From: a virus
IMG/VR virus record: IMGVR_UViG_3300032177_000080
Coordinates: 1-21,515 of that record
Length of the DNA: 21,515 bases
Strand: one strand, 5' to 3'
The notes under the pieces are model-generated. The model was not told the DNA's origin. It was given only the letters and a program-made list of their open reading frames with translations, and did not search any database. The position numbers and the translations under genes are program-made. Positions 7,007-12,800 of this stretch are shown one piece after another. The stretch's first letter is position 1, and each line of letters starts with the position of its first letter.

Positions 7007-8166
7007 TACCCCCTGGATTTCCCTTTCTTTATGACCGCAACTTGCTTATTAACTGCCCTCACTAATTCCTCGTATAACTCCTCTGGATATTGTTCTTTAA
7101 AGTGCTTCCAATTCCCCTGCCACCATTGATGTAGATCCTTCTCTTTGGTGTATTGTTTTATGTCCTTGATAAAACTCCTGACTACAAGGTTATAATCCAC
7201 GGTCGGCTCTCCCTCTGTCGGTTTTTCACCCGTTTCTGGGGCTTCGGAGGCATTACCCCCTGTGAGTTCAAATTCTGCGTTCTGGCGAGACTTGCCATTT
7301 TCTGATGGTAGGATAAGGGTGCCATCTGAACCGTCTTCCCCTGCCTTCTGCTGCCCTACCCTGTCTTCTGGTGGCTTCTCCTGTCGTGCCTGACCGTAGG
7401 TCTCGACCTCTGACCCCAGATCTTCGGGAATCATCTCAATTGGGGTGTCATCTTGGGAACCGTCAATAATCTTCTCCGGCAACTCTAATCGCTTTTGGTG
7501 CTCTATGATCCGCTTATTGTCCTGGCGGATCATATTGGCCTGCTCAACTGTGCTGATCGGGAATAACTTGACCGGCCAATGCGTCTGCATTTTCCCGTCT
7601 TTAGGGTCTGGGATTTTCTTCTCTTCTCTCTGGAGGAGCATAGGGACCCACGATATACGTCCGAAGAGGTATCTCGCCATTTCAATACCAGACCGGATGT
7701 CAATGTCCGAATTGACAGATCCGGTTGAAATTTGGAATACCCCACCCATGTTGATATCTGGCAGGACAACCTGGACAATTGTTCTGGCATGGCAATGATT
7801 AGCTTTACCATATTCACAATTCTCTGGATGAGGACATACCATTTCCTCTCTTTTCTCTTCATGACGACGTTCACAGGTCTCGCCATCTCCGATACATTTA
7901 AGTTTTTGATTGCTTCCATAGACGGCGTAGAACTGGCGAAGAAATTTTTCTTCATCTTCTACGGGAAGCATTACCGGGAGGGTTTTGGGTTTGTCACCAT
8001 ATTTTGCTCGAATCTCGGGAGAGCAGACAAAATAATCGGTTTCGGAAGGGTATTCTTTACCACTCTTTTCCGAGACCTTTTTGACACCTAATCTTATCTT
8101 TCCGAGCAACGGAAGTCTGAGCATATTCTGAGGTCTATTCTCACCTTTTATGCGATTGTACTTCAT
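7006..8166 (-). CDS. gp3-like recombination directionality factor family protein
   Basis: A 386-aa protein. The first ~200 residues carry the signature of the phiC31 gp3-like family: RLPLLGKIRLGVK near residue 20, YPSETDYFVCSP, a GDGE motif followed by a Cys/His-rich segment, VVLPDINMGGVFQISTGS, and IRSGIEM with GRISWVPMLL. Family members act with large serine integrases to favour excision, but relatives are widespread in phage replication/recombination modules. From about residue 240 the chain is low-complexity and acidic/polar. The last ~60 residues form a helical, W/Y-rich domain (QWWQGNWKHF) that I do not recognise. It sits between a PD-(D/E)XK exonuclease and DUF5131. The integrase in this window is of the tyrosine type, so a classic gp3 role is not certain. 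Confidence 0.8.
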   Translation of the reverse strand: MKYNRIKGENRPQNMLRLPLLGKIRLGVKKVSEKSGKEYPSETDYFVCSPEIRAKYGDKPKTLPVMLPVEDEEKFLRQFYAVYGSNQKLKCIGDGETCERRHEEKREEMVCPHPENCEYGKANHCHARTIVQVVLPDINMGGVFQISTGSVNSDIDIRSGIEMARYLFGRISWVPMLLQREEKKIPDPKDGKMQTHWPVKLFPISTVEQANMIRQDNKRIIEHQKRLELPEKIIDGSQDDTPIEMIPEDLGSEVETYGQARQEKPPEDRVGQQKAGEDGSDGTLILPSENGKSRQNAEFELTGGNASEAPETGEKPTEGEPTVDYNLVVRSFIKDIKQYTKEKDLHQWWQGNWKHFKEQYPEELYEELVRAVNKQVAVIKKGKSRG

Positions 8167-8171
8167 AGTTA

Positions 8172-9311
8172 TTACCTTCCTTTCATCATCTTCGGTTTAG
8201 GTTTACGAATGGTCAAAATCTCCTTAGTCGAAGTCTTGGTACATTGTTTTCGCAATACCTCTGGTGCATCCTGATCAAGAGATTTAAACTCCTGAAGTCT
8301 GACGGTGACGACATATTCTCCGATTCTCGCCTTCTTAGCGTTCTGGATTTTAATCGCCTCAATAATCTTATCCCGTATTTCGTCTTTTTCTTCTTGCATC
8401 GCACTAATATGGCCGTTTAATTCAAGATAGTACCGGCAAGCATCCAAGTATTCTTCTGGTAAGGTTCCCTCATCCAATCTGGCCTCAAATTCCTCCTGAT
8501 AGCCTTCCCAACAGGTATCCCCATAATTACAGTATCCGCAGGGCCATTTAGTTCCATACTGAAACGGACGTTCGGGAAGGGTTTTACTTTCCGTGAATCG
8601 GTGAACGAGAGCGAACTTGTCAACGGCATTACCGACAACTTTTTCCATGGTGAATAGATAAGGGTTCCCAATCTTTTTCTCACCATTGGAGTGGCAGATC
8701 TCTTCGACATGAACGTTGTCATTCTCATGTTCGTAGAATAGTTTATAGTCAATGAACTGGCTGGTATTCTTGTTTTTGACGAGCAGTATTGCCCGGTCAA
8801 TATCATTCAAAACCCGCTGAATACCCGTAAGATAGAGACAACATTGGGCGAAATAGTCAAGTGGCATTTCACCGTTCCAGTACCGGATGAACGCAAAATG
8901 ATTAATAGCCTTGTGTTCGATTAAATACTCATTATCCAGTATGTCCTTAATCATCCAATCAATATGTCCATGTAGAACATCTCCCCAACTTTCCTTTTCA
9001 CATATTTTACAGTAGTGGGTTGGAATCTTTTTTAGAAAATCAAGACGGAGACAATCAATAGGCATTTGCTCGGAATGGACTTTGTAAACGGATTTTCTTA
9101 AAGTATCCGCCGATAATTCTTCCTGCCATCTTGAGTCATCCATTACCGAGATAGCCCGGTCAGCGATTAACTTATCTTGTGGGGTTCCATTCCCCCAATA
9201 TGTCATCTGTCGGATACACCGCTCTGGACCCGCGATACTGGGACGCGGGTAATATGGCCCGGCATCTTCCTTCTCAAATCCAATAATTTTATGCATTATT
9301 TCTGCAAGCAT
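8172..9311 (-). CDS. PD-(D/E)XK exonuclease with Fe-S cluster cysteines
   Basis: A 379-aa protein starting at ATG 9311, with AAGGAG five bases upstream. Nuclease core: GHIDWM (D118) and IEHKA (E132, K134), as in RecB/Cas4-type nucleases. Four Cys positioned as in Fe-S-stabilised members are C32 near the N-terminus and C258, C261 and C267 (CGYCNYGDTC). An extra CKIC pair lies at 101-104. After residue 290 there is a helical region and a basic tail. Such enzymes process DNA ends for phage recombination or replication. The neighbours are a RuvC-like resolvase and a gp3-like protein, so a phage recombination module is likely. The next gene downstream starts 5 bases after its stop. Confidence 0.88.
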   Translation of the reverse strand: MLAEIMHKIIGFEKEDAGPYYPRPSIAGPERCIRQMTYWGNGTPQDKLIADRAISVMDDSRWQEELSADTLRKSVYKVHSEQMPIDCLRLDFLKKIPTHYCKICEKESWGDVLHGHIDWMIKDILDNEYLIEHKAINHFAFIRYWNGEMPLDYFAQCCLYLTGIQRVLNDIDRAILLVKNKNTSQFIDYKLFYEHENDNVHVEEICHSNGEKKIGNPYLFTMEKVVGNAVDKFALVHRFTESKTLPERPFQYGTKWPCGYCNYGDTCWEGYQEEFEARLDEGTLPEEYLDACRYYLELNGHISAMQEEKDEIRDKIIEAIKIQNAKKARIGEYVVTVRLQEFKSLDQDAPEVLRKQCTKTSTKEILTIRKPKPKMMKGR

Positions 9312-9323
9312 TTTGTCTCCTTG

Positions 9324-9419
9324 TTATTCGCTATTTACAGTAGAGGAAACCGGAATATATTGTCCATCTAAATACCAACAGGGGATTTCATATACAAGAC
9401 AAATTGTCCAAGGTTTCAT
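9324..9419 (-). CDS. 31-aa peptide coupled to resolvase gene
   Basis: ATG at 9419 overlaps the resolvase stop (ATGA) and is preceded by GGAGAAAAAGGA; it ends in TAA at 9324-9326. The 31-residue product begins MKPWTICLVYEIPCWYL and has many aromatic residues and two Cys. It fills an otherwise empty gap between the resolvase and the exonuclease. It is accepted because of the start context and because coupling is the rule here. Function unknown. Confidence 0.5.
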   Translation of the reverse strand: MKPWTICLVYEIPCWYLDGQYIPVSSTVNSE

Positions 9420-9898
9420 TCCTTTTTCTCCGTATCAATTTTTACTTCCCCGTACTTACAAAGTGCAAAGGCATCACATAGATTATCATCCTCGAATTCG
9501 GCACCCCATCGCTTAAATACCTTCATCAGCATTAAGTCTTTTTTGCAATTACCCTTGCCAGTGATAAACTTCTTTAATGTTGTCGGGGGAACTATCTCAT
9601 AGGGAATTCCCATATTACGACAATAGACTTCGATGGCAAAATTAAGTTTTGCAAGATCACACAGGGAGGATGTATTTTTACTGCCATAACTTAGACCTTC
9701 AATTACTATTCGGTCGGGTCTTACTAATTCGATCACATCCATAACCTTATTCCTAATTTCGCATATTCTGTCAATCATCTTCTGGTCTATTTTTGGCGAA
9801 GATTTAATCAATTCCTGTAAATAAATGGTGCTCAAATTATCAGTAATAGCCACAATTCCCGTTGCGGTGAGTGATAAGTCTATTCCCATGATATTCAT
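9416..9898 (-). CDS. RuvC-like Holliday junction resolvase
   Basis: A 160-aa protein with the RNase H-like fold signature of RuvC: MGIDLSLTATG (D7), IVIEG (E67), and the C-terminal DDNLCDAFAL (D137/D138 and D142). These acidic residues bind the metal ions that cut four-way junctions. The length is close to the bacterial RuvC norm. Phages use such resolvases to debranch replicating or packaging DNA. It starts at ATG 9898 in an ATGA overlap with the zinc-ribbon gene, with GAGGG upstream. Function is well supported by motif; whether it cuts Holliday junctions or other branched DNA is inferred. Confidence 0.88.
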   Translation of the reverse strand: MNIMGIDLSLTATGIVAITDNLSTIYLQELIKSSPKIDQKMIDRICEIRNKVMDVIELVRPDRIVIEGLSYGSKNTSSLCDLAKLNFAIEVYCRNMGIPYEIVPPTTLKKFITGKGNCKKDLMLMKVFKRWGAEFEDDNLCDAFALCKYGEVKIDTEKKE

Positions 9899-10092
9899 TG
9901 GTTTTTTCCCTCTACTATTTCCATTATCTCCCCGTCGAGTTTAACTCGATCCCCAACATTAGGCCTCTTGCCCTTGACATAGTAAGCCGTTGTGGTGAGA
10001 GCGCAGTCTAAATTTGCACATCTTAAAATATAGCAACAAGATTTACGCTCATAAATCCATTCGGTATGGTTACACTTTCTCGTCTTAGGCAT
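9895..10092 (-). CDS. Small zinc-ribbon-like protein
   Basis: A 65-aa protein. The N-terminal half has Cys/His positions for zinc: C7 and H9 (KCNHTEW), C19/C20, and C25-x4-C30 (CANLDC). The C-terminal half is a small beta segment with GDRVKLDGEIMEI. Its ATG at 10092 is preceded by an unusual ribosome-binding region with ten G in a row. It is coupled to the resolvase by ATGA. The role is unknown, perhaps a DNA- or protein-binding accessory of the recombination/replication module. Confidence 0.65.
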   Translation of the reverse strand: MPKTRKCNHTEWIYERKSCCYILRCANLDCALTTTAYYVKGKRPNVGDRVKLDGEIMEIVEGKNQ

Positions 10093-10111
10093 CTTTTACC
10101 CCCCCCCCTCC
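10093..10111 (-). promoter_or_regulatory. Ribosome-binding site containing a 10-G tract
   Basis: On the minus strand the spacer between two genes reads GAGG-A-G10-TAAAAG-ATG; the G run is at 10099-10108. This is the only Shine-Dalgarno-like sequence for the zinc-ribbon gene. A homopolymer of this length is prone to slipping, so the strength or spacing of the site could vary between copies. It may also be a sequencing length error. Confidence 0.6.
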
Positions 10112-10603
10112 TCAAAGTGACTTAATCTTTTCTTTCTGAACCTGCCTCTTCTTTTCGAATATTTTAGCTCTTTCGATTGAAAGAGTCGGAGAAGCGTCCT
10201 TAAGTTGTCTTAAAATTAGTTTATGGTTTTTAAGTAAACCTTCCTTGTCCCAATCCGGGAATATTCTTCTCATCCTCTCGTTAACTTGGTCTAAAATTCG
10301 TTTCGATTCTTCCTGTGTGAGTCCCTTATATTCGATGAGGGTTCGATCTGGAGCCGGTAGTCCCTTGTGATAAATTTCCTCAGCTTGGTCTAAAATAAGA
10401 CCGATGATTTCAATGGGTTTTGGAAAGAATTTTCCATTATAACTATCGATCGCCTTCTCGACCGATTCAATAGGGTGTGATTCTAATTTTTTCCAGAATA
10501 TATCTATCCTGATTGCCTTTTCCACATCTGACAGGTTGCTCGGAAAGGTAACTTCAAGTTGTTTAATCGCAAAGGCAAATCTCTTACGATCCTGTTTTTT
10601 CAT
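10112..10603 (-). CDS. Helicase loader/inhibitor-like protein (G39P-type), tentative
   Basis: A 163-aa protein. ATG 10603 is chosen over an in-frame start at 10708 because it has AAAGAGAAG just upstream and overlaps the replication gene by only 20 bases. The N-terminal ~75 residues have a pattern seen in SPP1 G39P-like helicase loaders: an F/A-rich helix, TFPSNLSDVEKAIRIDIFW, SHPIESVEKAIDSY, and FFPKPIEI. The C-terminal half is charged and helical, with segments LIEYKGLTQEE and ERMRRIFPDW. Loaders bring the replicative helicase to the origin. Position just downstream of a replisome-organizer-like gene fits that role. The match is by pattern only. Confidence 0.65.
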   Translation of the reverse strand: MKKQDRKRFAFAIKQLEVTFPSNLSDVEKAIRIDIFWKKLESHPIESVEKAIDSYNGKFFPKPIEIIGLILDQAEEIYHKGLPAPDRTLIEYKGLTQEESKRILDQVNERMRRIFPDWDKEGLLKNHKLILRQLKDASPTLSIERAKIFEKKRQVQKEKIKSL

Positions 10604-11375
10604 CTTCTCTTTCTTTAGCTTCGAGCCATATTTTTGCTCCACCAAAACCCCCCGGTGGACCGTAATTATCGTATTTCCCCTCGTAAACCTTAATGGCATT
10701 ATCTCCATTGTGGATTAAAAATTCGAGATCAGGTTTCCATCCCGAAGGATATTTTTCATTTGGAGGGAGAAAAATAAGATTTGCTTTTTTAAACACTTCT
10801 GTCCACCAATTTATATCCGAACACTCATTGATTCGAATGTTTATTTTCCTTATTCTGTCCTTTGACAGTCTTATTGATTTTATGAGGTTTGGACATTCAG
10901 AATTATAGAGACTTGTGAACATAAGATAGTTCAGTTCAGTTCTGTTCAGTTCAGTTCTGTTCAGTTCAGTTATGGAACCGTTTCGACTCTGTAATGGAGT
11001 CGATTCGCCTCTATTTTTTATTAACTCTTTTATATGACTTGGATATCTTTCACCTGGAACCGGCTGTTTTTCCCTAAAATAAGGGTCCTCAATATAAATT
11101 TCTTCTTTTTGGTTTTCTCCGATCCTTATTTTATGTATTTTCCATAATCCGGCATCCCCTATTTCTTGAATAAGCAAAGAAATTTCTTCTTCGGTAAAAT
11201 CCCTTCTCATAGGAAGAATTTTACCTTTTATAGCGAATGGATTTCCCTCCTGAAATCCTTCATCGTCAAAACGTGGTATTGCCCACGTCCATAGGAGGGC
11301 GGCTTTTAGGGAAAGATTATTAACCTTAATTGAAGTTGAAACCGAAGCCCACAACATACGTCTTTGTCTTGACAT
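10584..11375 (-). CDS. Phage replisome-organizer-like replication protein
   Basis: A 263-aa protein starting at ATG 11375, with AAAGGG upstream. The N-terminal ~100 residues look like a winged-helix DNA-binding domain of phage initiators: KVNNLSLKAALLWTWAIP, GKILPMRRDFTEEEI, AGLWKIHKIRIG. Residues 136-149 are a repeated TELNR linker encoded by a 15-bp tandem array. The C-terminal part has a W/F-rich segment and ends near FLIHNGDNAIKVYEGKYDN, as in DnaD-like or replisome-organizer tails. Such proteins bind the origin and recruit the helicase loader encoded just downstream. As with lambda O, the repeats inside the gene could themselves be the origin. Family name is inferred from domain order and motifs. 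Confidence 0.75.
   Translation of the reverse strand: MSRQRRMLWASVSTSIKVNNLSLKAALLWTWAIPRFDDEGFQEGNPFAIKGKILPMRRDFTEEEISLLIQEIGDAGLWKIHKIRIGENQKEEIYIEDPYFREKQPVPGERYPSHIKELIKNRGESTPLQSRNGSITELNRTELNRTELNYLMFTSLYNSECPNLIKSIRLSKDRIRKINIRINECSDINWWTEVFKKANLIFLPPNEKYPSGWKPDLEFLIHNGDNAIKVYEGKYDNYGPPGGFGGAKIWLEAKEREDEKTGS
10929..10972. repeat. 15-bp tandem repeat array, possible origin iterons
   Basis: The unit GTTCAGTTCAGTTCT occurs at 10929-10943 and 10944-10958, and again with the last base changed at 10959-10972 (14 bases). It lies in the middle of the replication gene, between the N-terminal DNA-binding-like part and the C-terminal part, and encodes the TELNR repeat. Iterons in the middle of an initiator gene mark the replication origin in lambdoid phages. 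That role here is inferred. Confidence 0.7.
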
Positions 11376-11582
11376 TTTTTCCCTTTAGAAAAATTTCCCT
11401 ATTGGGTTTCACGGGTGATCTTGACCCTTTAGGCAGGTTGTCGCAAGAGTAGTTCAATGCCATCTTGTTATCGAGCAAGGCCCCTCCACCCAATAGAGAG
11501 ATTTAGTATTTCAGAAGAATGGTTGATAGTTTTCATATTGATCATTATACAGAAAGCGAGATCATATTGGTCATCCCGGTTA

Positions 11583-11729
11583 CTATTTCACCGCGCCGAT
11601 AACAGCTTCCACCTTGGCCCCATATGCTTTTTCGAGACGTTCAAACTTTTTGGCGTTATTCCGCCAGATCAGACCTCCCACGATGATACCGACTATAAAA
11701 ACAAAGAGATAAGTAAGAACCGTAAACAT
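11583..11729 (-). CDS. 48-aa single-span membrane protein inside inverted repeat
   Basis: ATG 11729 has a very strong ribosome-binding site (AAAGGAGGTGGT) and the frame ends in TAG at 11583-11585. The product has a hydrophobic segment at about residues 2-22 (rich in V, I, L, F and G), then a basic, helical tail (WRNNAKKFERLEKAYGAK). It lies wholly inside the 227-bp segment flanked by the 57-bp inverted repeat, between the RHH gene and the replication genes. Possible roles include superinfection exclusion or a regulatory membrane peptide. No family recognised. If the segment inverts, this gene would switch to the plus strand and lose the leftward promoter. Confidence 0.7.
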   Translation of the reverse strand: MFTVLTYLFVFIVGIIVGGLIWRNNAKKFERLEKAYGAKVEAVIGAVK

Positions 11730-11772
11730 TTTACCACCTCCTTTCTTTTTGGTTATGGTTTGTTATGAATTC

Positions 11773-11816
11773 TTGACAAGTTTCCTATTGCTTTATGATC
11801 TCGCTTTCTGTATAAT
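11773..11816 (+). promoter_or_regulatory. Weak outward promoter candidate across the repeat boundary
   Basis: TTGACA at 11773-11778 lies inside the spacer of the inverted repeat. TATGAT at 11794-11799 (15-bp spacing, short) and TATAAT at 11811-11816 (17 bp after TTGCTT at 11788-11793) lie in the right arm. As drawn it would read rightward, antisense to the RHH gene. After inversion the same elements would read leftward toward the replication genes, since both arms carry the -10-like sequences. Spacing and -35 quality are poor. Confidence 0.3.
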
Positions 11817-11982
11817 GATCAATATGAAAACTATCAACCATTCTTCTGAAGTGCAATCCTTGGGCTACCAGATGGATAAGGGCTTGGTTAAAGGTGATTC
11901 CGTTTTTCTTGGCATATTCGACCACCGCTTCCTGCATCCCAATGGGAAGCCGTTGATACTTACCCTTTCCCGTTTTATCCAT
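11785..11982 (-). CDS. Ribbon-helix-helix (Arc/ParD-like) DNA-binding protein
   Basis: A 65-aa protein starting at ATG 11982 with GAGGG upstream. Residues 8-45 fit an RHH fold: a short strand KYQRLPIG, helix MQEAVVEYAKKNG and helix TFNQALIHLVAQGL. Proteins of this size and fold bind DNA as dimers and usually repress their own promoter. It is the first gene behind a good leftward promoter (TTGACT/TATAAT, 12008-12035) and faces a divergent HTH gene. This arrangement resembles the early control region of temperate phages (Arc/Cro-like role), which is inferred. The last 21 codons lie mostly in the right arm of the 57-bp inverted repeat, and the C-terminal tail from residue 45 is outside the fold. 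Confidence 0.75.
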   Translation of the reverse strand: MDKTGKGKYQRLPIGMQEAVVEYAKKNGITFNQALIHLVAQGLHFRRMVDSFHIDHYTESEIIKQ

Positions 11983-12007
11983 TTTATTCCCTCATCAAGT
12001 TTTACTC

Positions 12008-12035
12008 ATTATACAGATTGTAGAGAAAAAGTCAA
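12008..12035 (-). promoter_or_regulatory. Sigma70-type leftward promoter for the early genes
   Basis: On the minus strand TTGACT (12035-12030), a 16-bp spacer and a perfect TATAAT (12013-12008) lie 26 bases before the RHH start. It would drive the RHH gene and possibly the membrane-protein and replication genes beyond. The 12-base string TCATTATACAGA covering this -10 also occurs in the left arm of the 57-bp repeat (11542-11553). Confidence 0.7.
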
Positions 12036-12048
12036 CAATAAAATTCAG

Positions 12049-12063
12049 ATGGCGGTATGCCAT
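12049..12063. promoter_or_regulatory. Operator candidate (15-bp inverted repeat)
   Basis: ATGGC-N5-GCCAT forms a 15-bp palindrome in the gap between the divergent RHH and HTH genes, just upstream of the leftward -35. It is a candidate binding site for one of the neighbouring regulators. Confidence 0.4.
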
Positions 12064-12072
12064 TAAATAATT

Positions 12073-12092
12073 ACTATATAATTTTGTATAGT
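12073..12092. promoter_or_regulatory. Operator candidate overlapping rightward -10
   Basis: ACTATA-N8-TATAGT is a 20-bp imperfect palindrome that overlaps a TATAAT at 12077-12082, which would be the -10 for the plus-strand HTH gene at 12104. No good -35 is visible. An HTH repressor binding here would block its own promoter, the usual autoregulation of phage repressors. Confidence 0.4.
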
Positions 12093-12103
12093 TGGAGGAA
12101 CAA

Positions 12104-12358
12104 ATGAAAGATAAAGAAAGTCACGAGATAGATATTTATATCGGGAAACGCCTTCGGGAGATTAGAGAAAAAAACCAACTCACCCAACACAGACTGGGTG
12201 AAGTGCTTGGGGTTGAACTCGGCGCGGTCTCCCACTACGAAAGGGGTCGAAGGACTCTTTGCATCGAGATGTTGATTAAACTTCGTGACCATTTTGGAAT
12301 CGATCCTAATGAACTTTTGCCGCCACGGGCAAAGCCGAGAATCAGAAAAGAGGATTAA
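12104..12358 (+). CDS. HTH-XRE transcriptional regulator (Cro/CI-type)
   Basis: An 84-aa protein. ATG 12104 is chosen because GGAGG lies five bases upstream; a TTG at 12092 would overlap that site. It is almost entirely one HTH-XRE domain (about residues 10-65): IGKRLREIREKNQLTQHRLGEVLG, then the recognition region VELGAVSHYERGRRTL, and IDPNELL at the end. It has no dimerisation or protease domain, so it resembles Cro-like or small repressors. It is transcribed away from the RHH gene, with two palindromes between them. It ends in a 4-base overlap with the convergent gene 12355-12681. Confidence 0.85.
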   Translation: MKDKESHEIDIYIGKRLREIREKNQLTQHRLGEVLGVELGAVSHYERGRRTLCIEMLIKLRDHFGIDPNELLPPRAKPRIRKED

Positions 12359-12681
12359 AGTCCCATCGTAACGGGAAAGTACGGGAGGACATTACCTTCT
12401 TTCATCATTGATGAAATTACTTTTATTTCCGAGAGTGCATCAGTCTGGGTGATCTCTATTTCGCTTGCTATAACGAAGCCGATCAAAAATGCCAGGGAGG
12501 CATAGAGATCGAGAAGATTGGGGAGATCCCATTCTAACTTATCGGCCTTCTCTGGGGATTCGAATACCACGGCGGCATATGAATCATGGAACTCTTTGTC
12601 CAGTAGGGCGGTTTTTTCAATGAAATCTGAAAGTTTGCAATCTTCTCCATCGAAAATGCGAAATAGTTTGTCTCCGATCAT
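12355..12681 (-). CDS. Acidic protein of unknown function in the control region
   Basis: A 108-aa protein. ATG 12681 (MIGDKLFRIFDGED) is preferred over a GTG at 12714 because AGGAG lies eight bases upstream. It is acidic, with a hydrophobic run at about residues 62-72 (LYASLAFLIGFVI) that might be a buried helix or a weak membrane segment. I do not recognise it. It lies alone on the minus strand between two plus-strand HTH genes, so it would be transcribed against them, a place where phages keep antirepressors or small regulators. That role is only a possibility. Confidence 0.6.
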   Translation of the reverse strand: MIGDKLFRIFDGEDCKLSDFIEKTALLDKEFHDSYAAVVFESPEKADKLEWDLPNLLDLYASLAFLIGFVIASEIEITQTDALSEIKVISSMMKEGNVLPYFPVTMGL

Positions 12682-12707
12682 TAGAGGTCTCCTTTCATGT
12701 TTTTTAT

Positions 12708-12735
12708 TTGACACTAAATTTAAAAGTGTTAAAAT
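12708..12735 (+). promoter_or_regulatory. Sigma70-type rightward promoter for HTH gene
   Basis: TTGACA (12708-12713), a 16-bp spacer and TAAAAT (12730-12735). ACACT-N9-AGTGT (12711-12729) lies between the two boxes and could be an operator. The next gene starts at 12801, leaving a leader of roughly 60 bases. Confidence 0.65.
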
Positions 12736-12800
12736 TGGAGTTTGGAAGCACCTTACACCATGATGGAATATTTGTCAAGAATTATTTTTGGGAGACAAAA

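Larger units (their letters stand above)
11510..11850. repeat. 57-bp perfect inverted repeat around a 227-bp segment
   Basis: Left arm 11510-11566 and right arm 11794-11850 are exact reverse complements over 57 bases; the match stops sharply at both ends. The right arm is codons 45-63 of the RHH gene. The 227-bp segment between them (11567-11793) holds a complete 48-aa membrane-protein gene and a TTGACA-like element. The left arm carries no working copy of the RHH gene, since a TAG lies in frame just before it. Options are an invertible segment, a recent inverted duplication, or a fold-back assembly artefact. Confidence 0.9.

Noticed and set aside
7445-8091. Long plus-strand open frames opposite the gp3-like gene
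   Set aside because: The minus-strand protein has a clear family signature over the same bases; the plus-strand frames have no such support.
11399-11496. A 9-bp inverted repeat CTATTGGGT / ACCCAATAG in the gap left of the 57-bp repeat
   Set aside because: Short, widely spaced (about 80 bases) and not tied to a promoter or terminator; likely chance.
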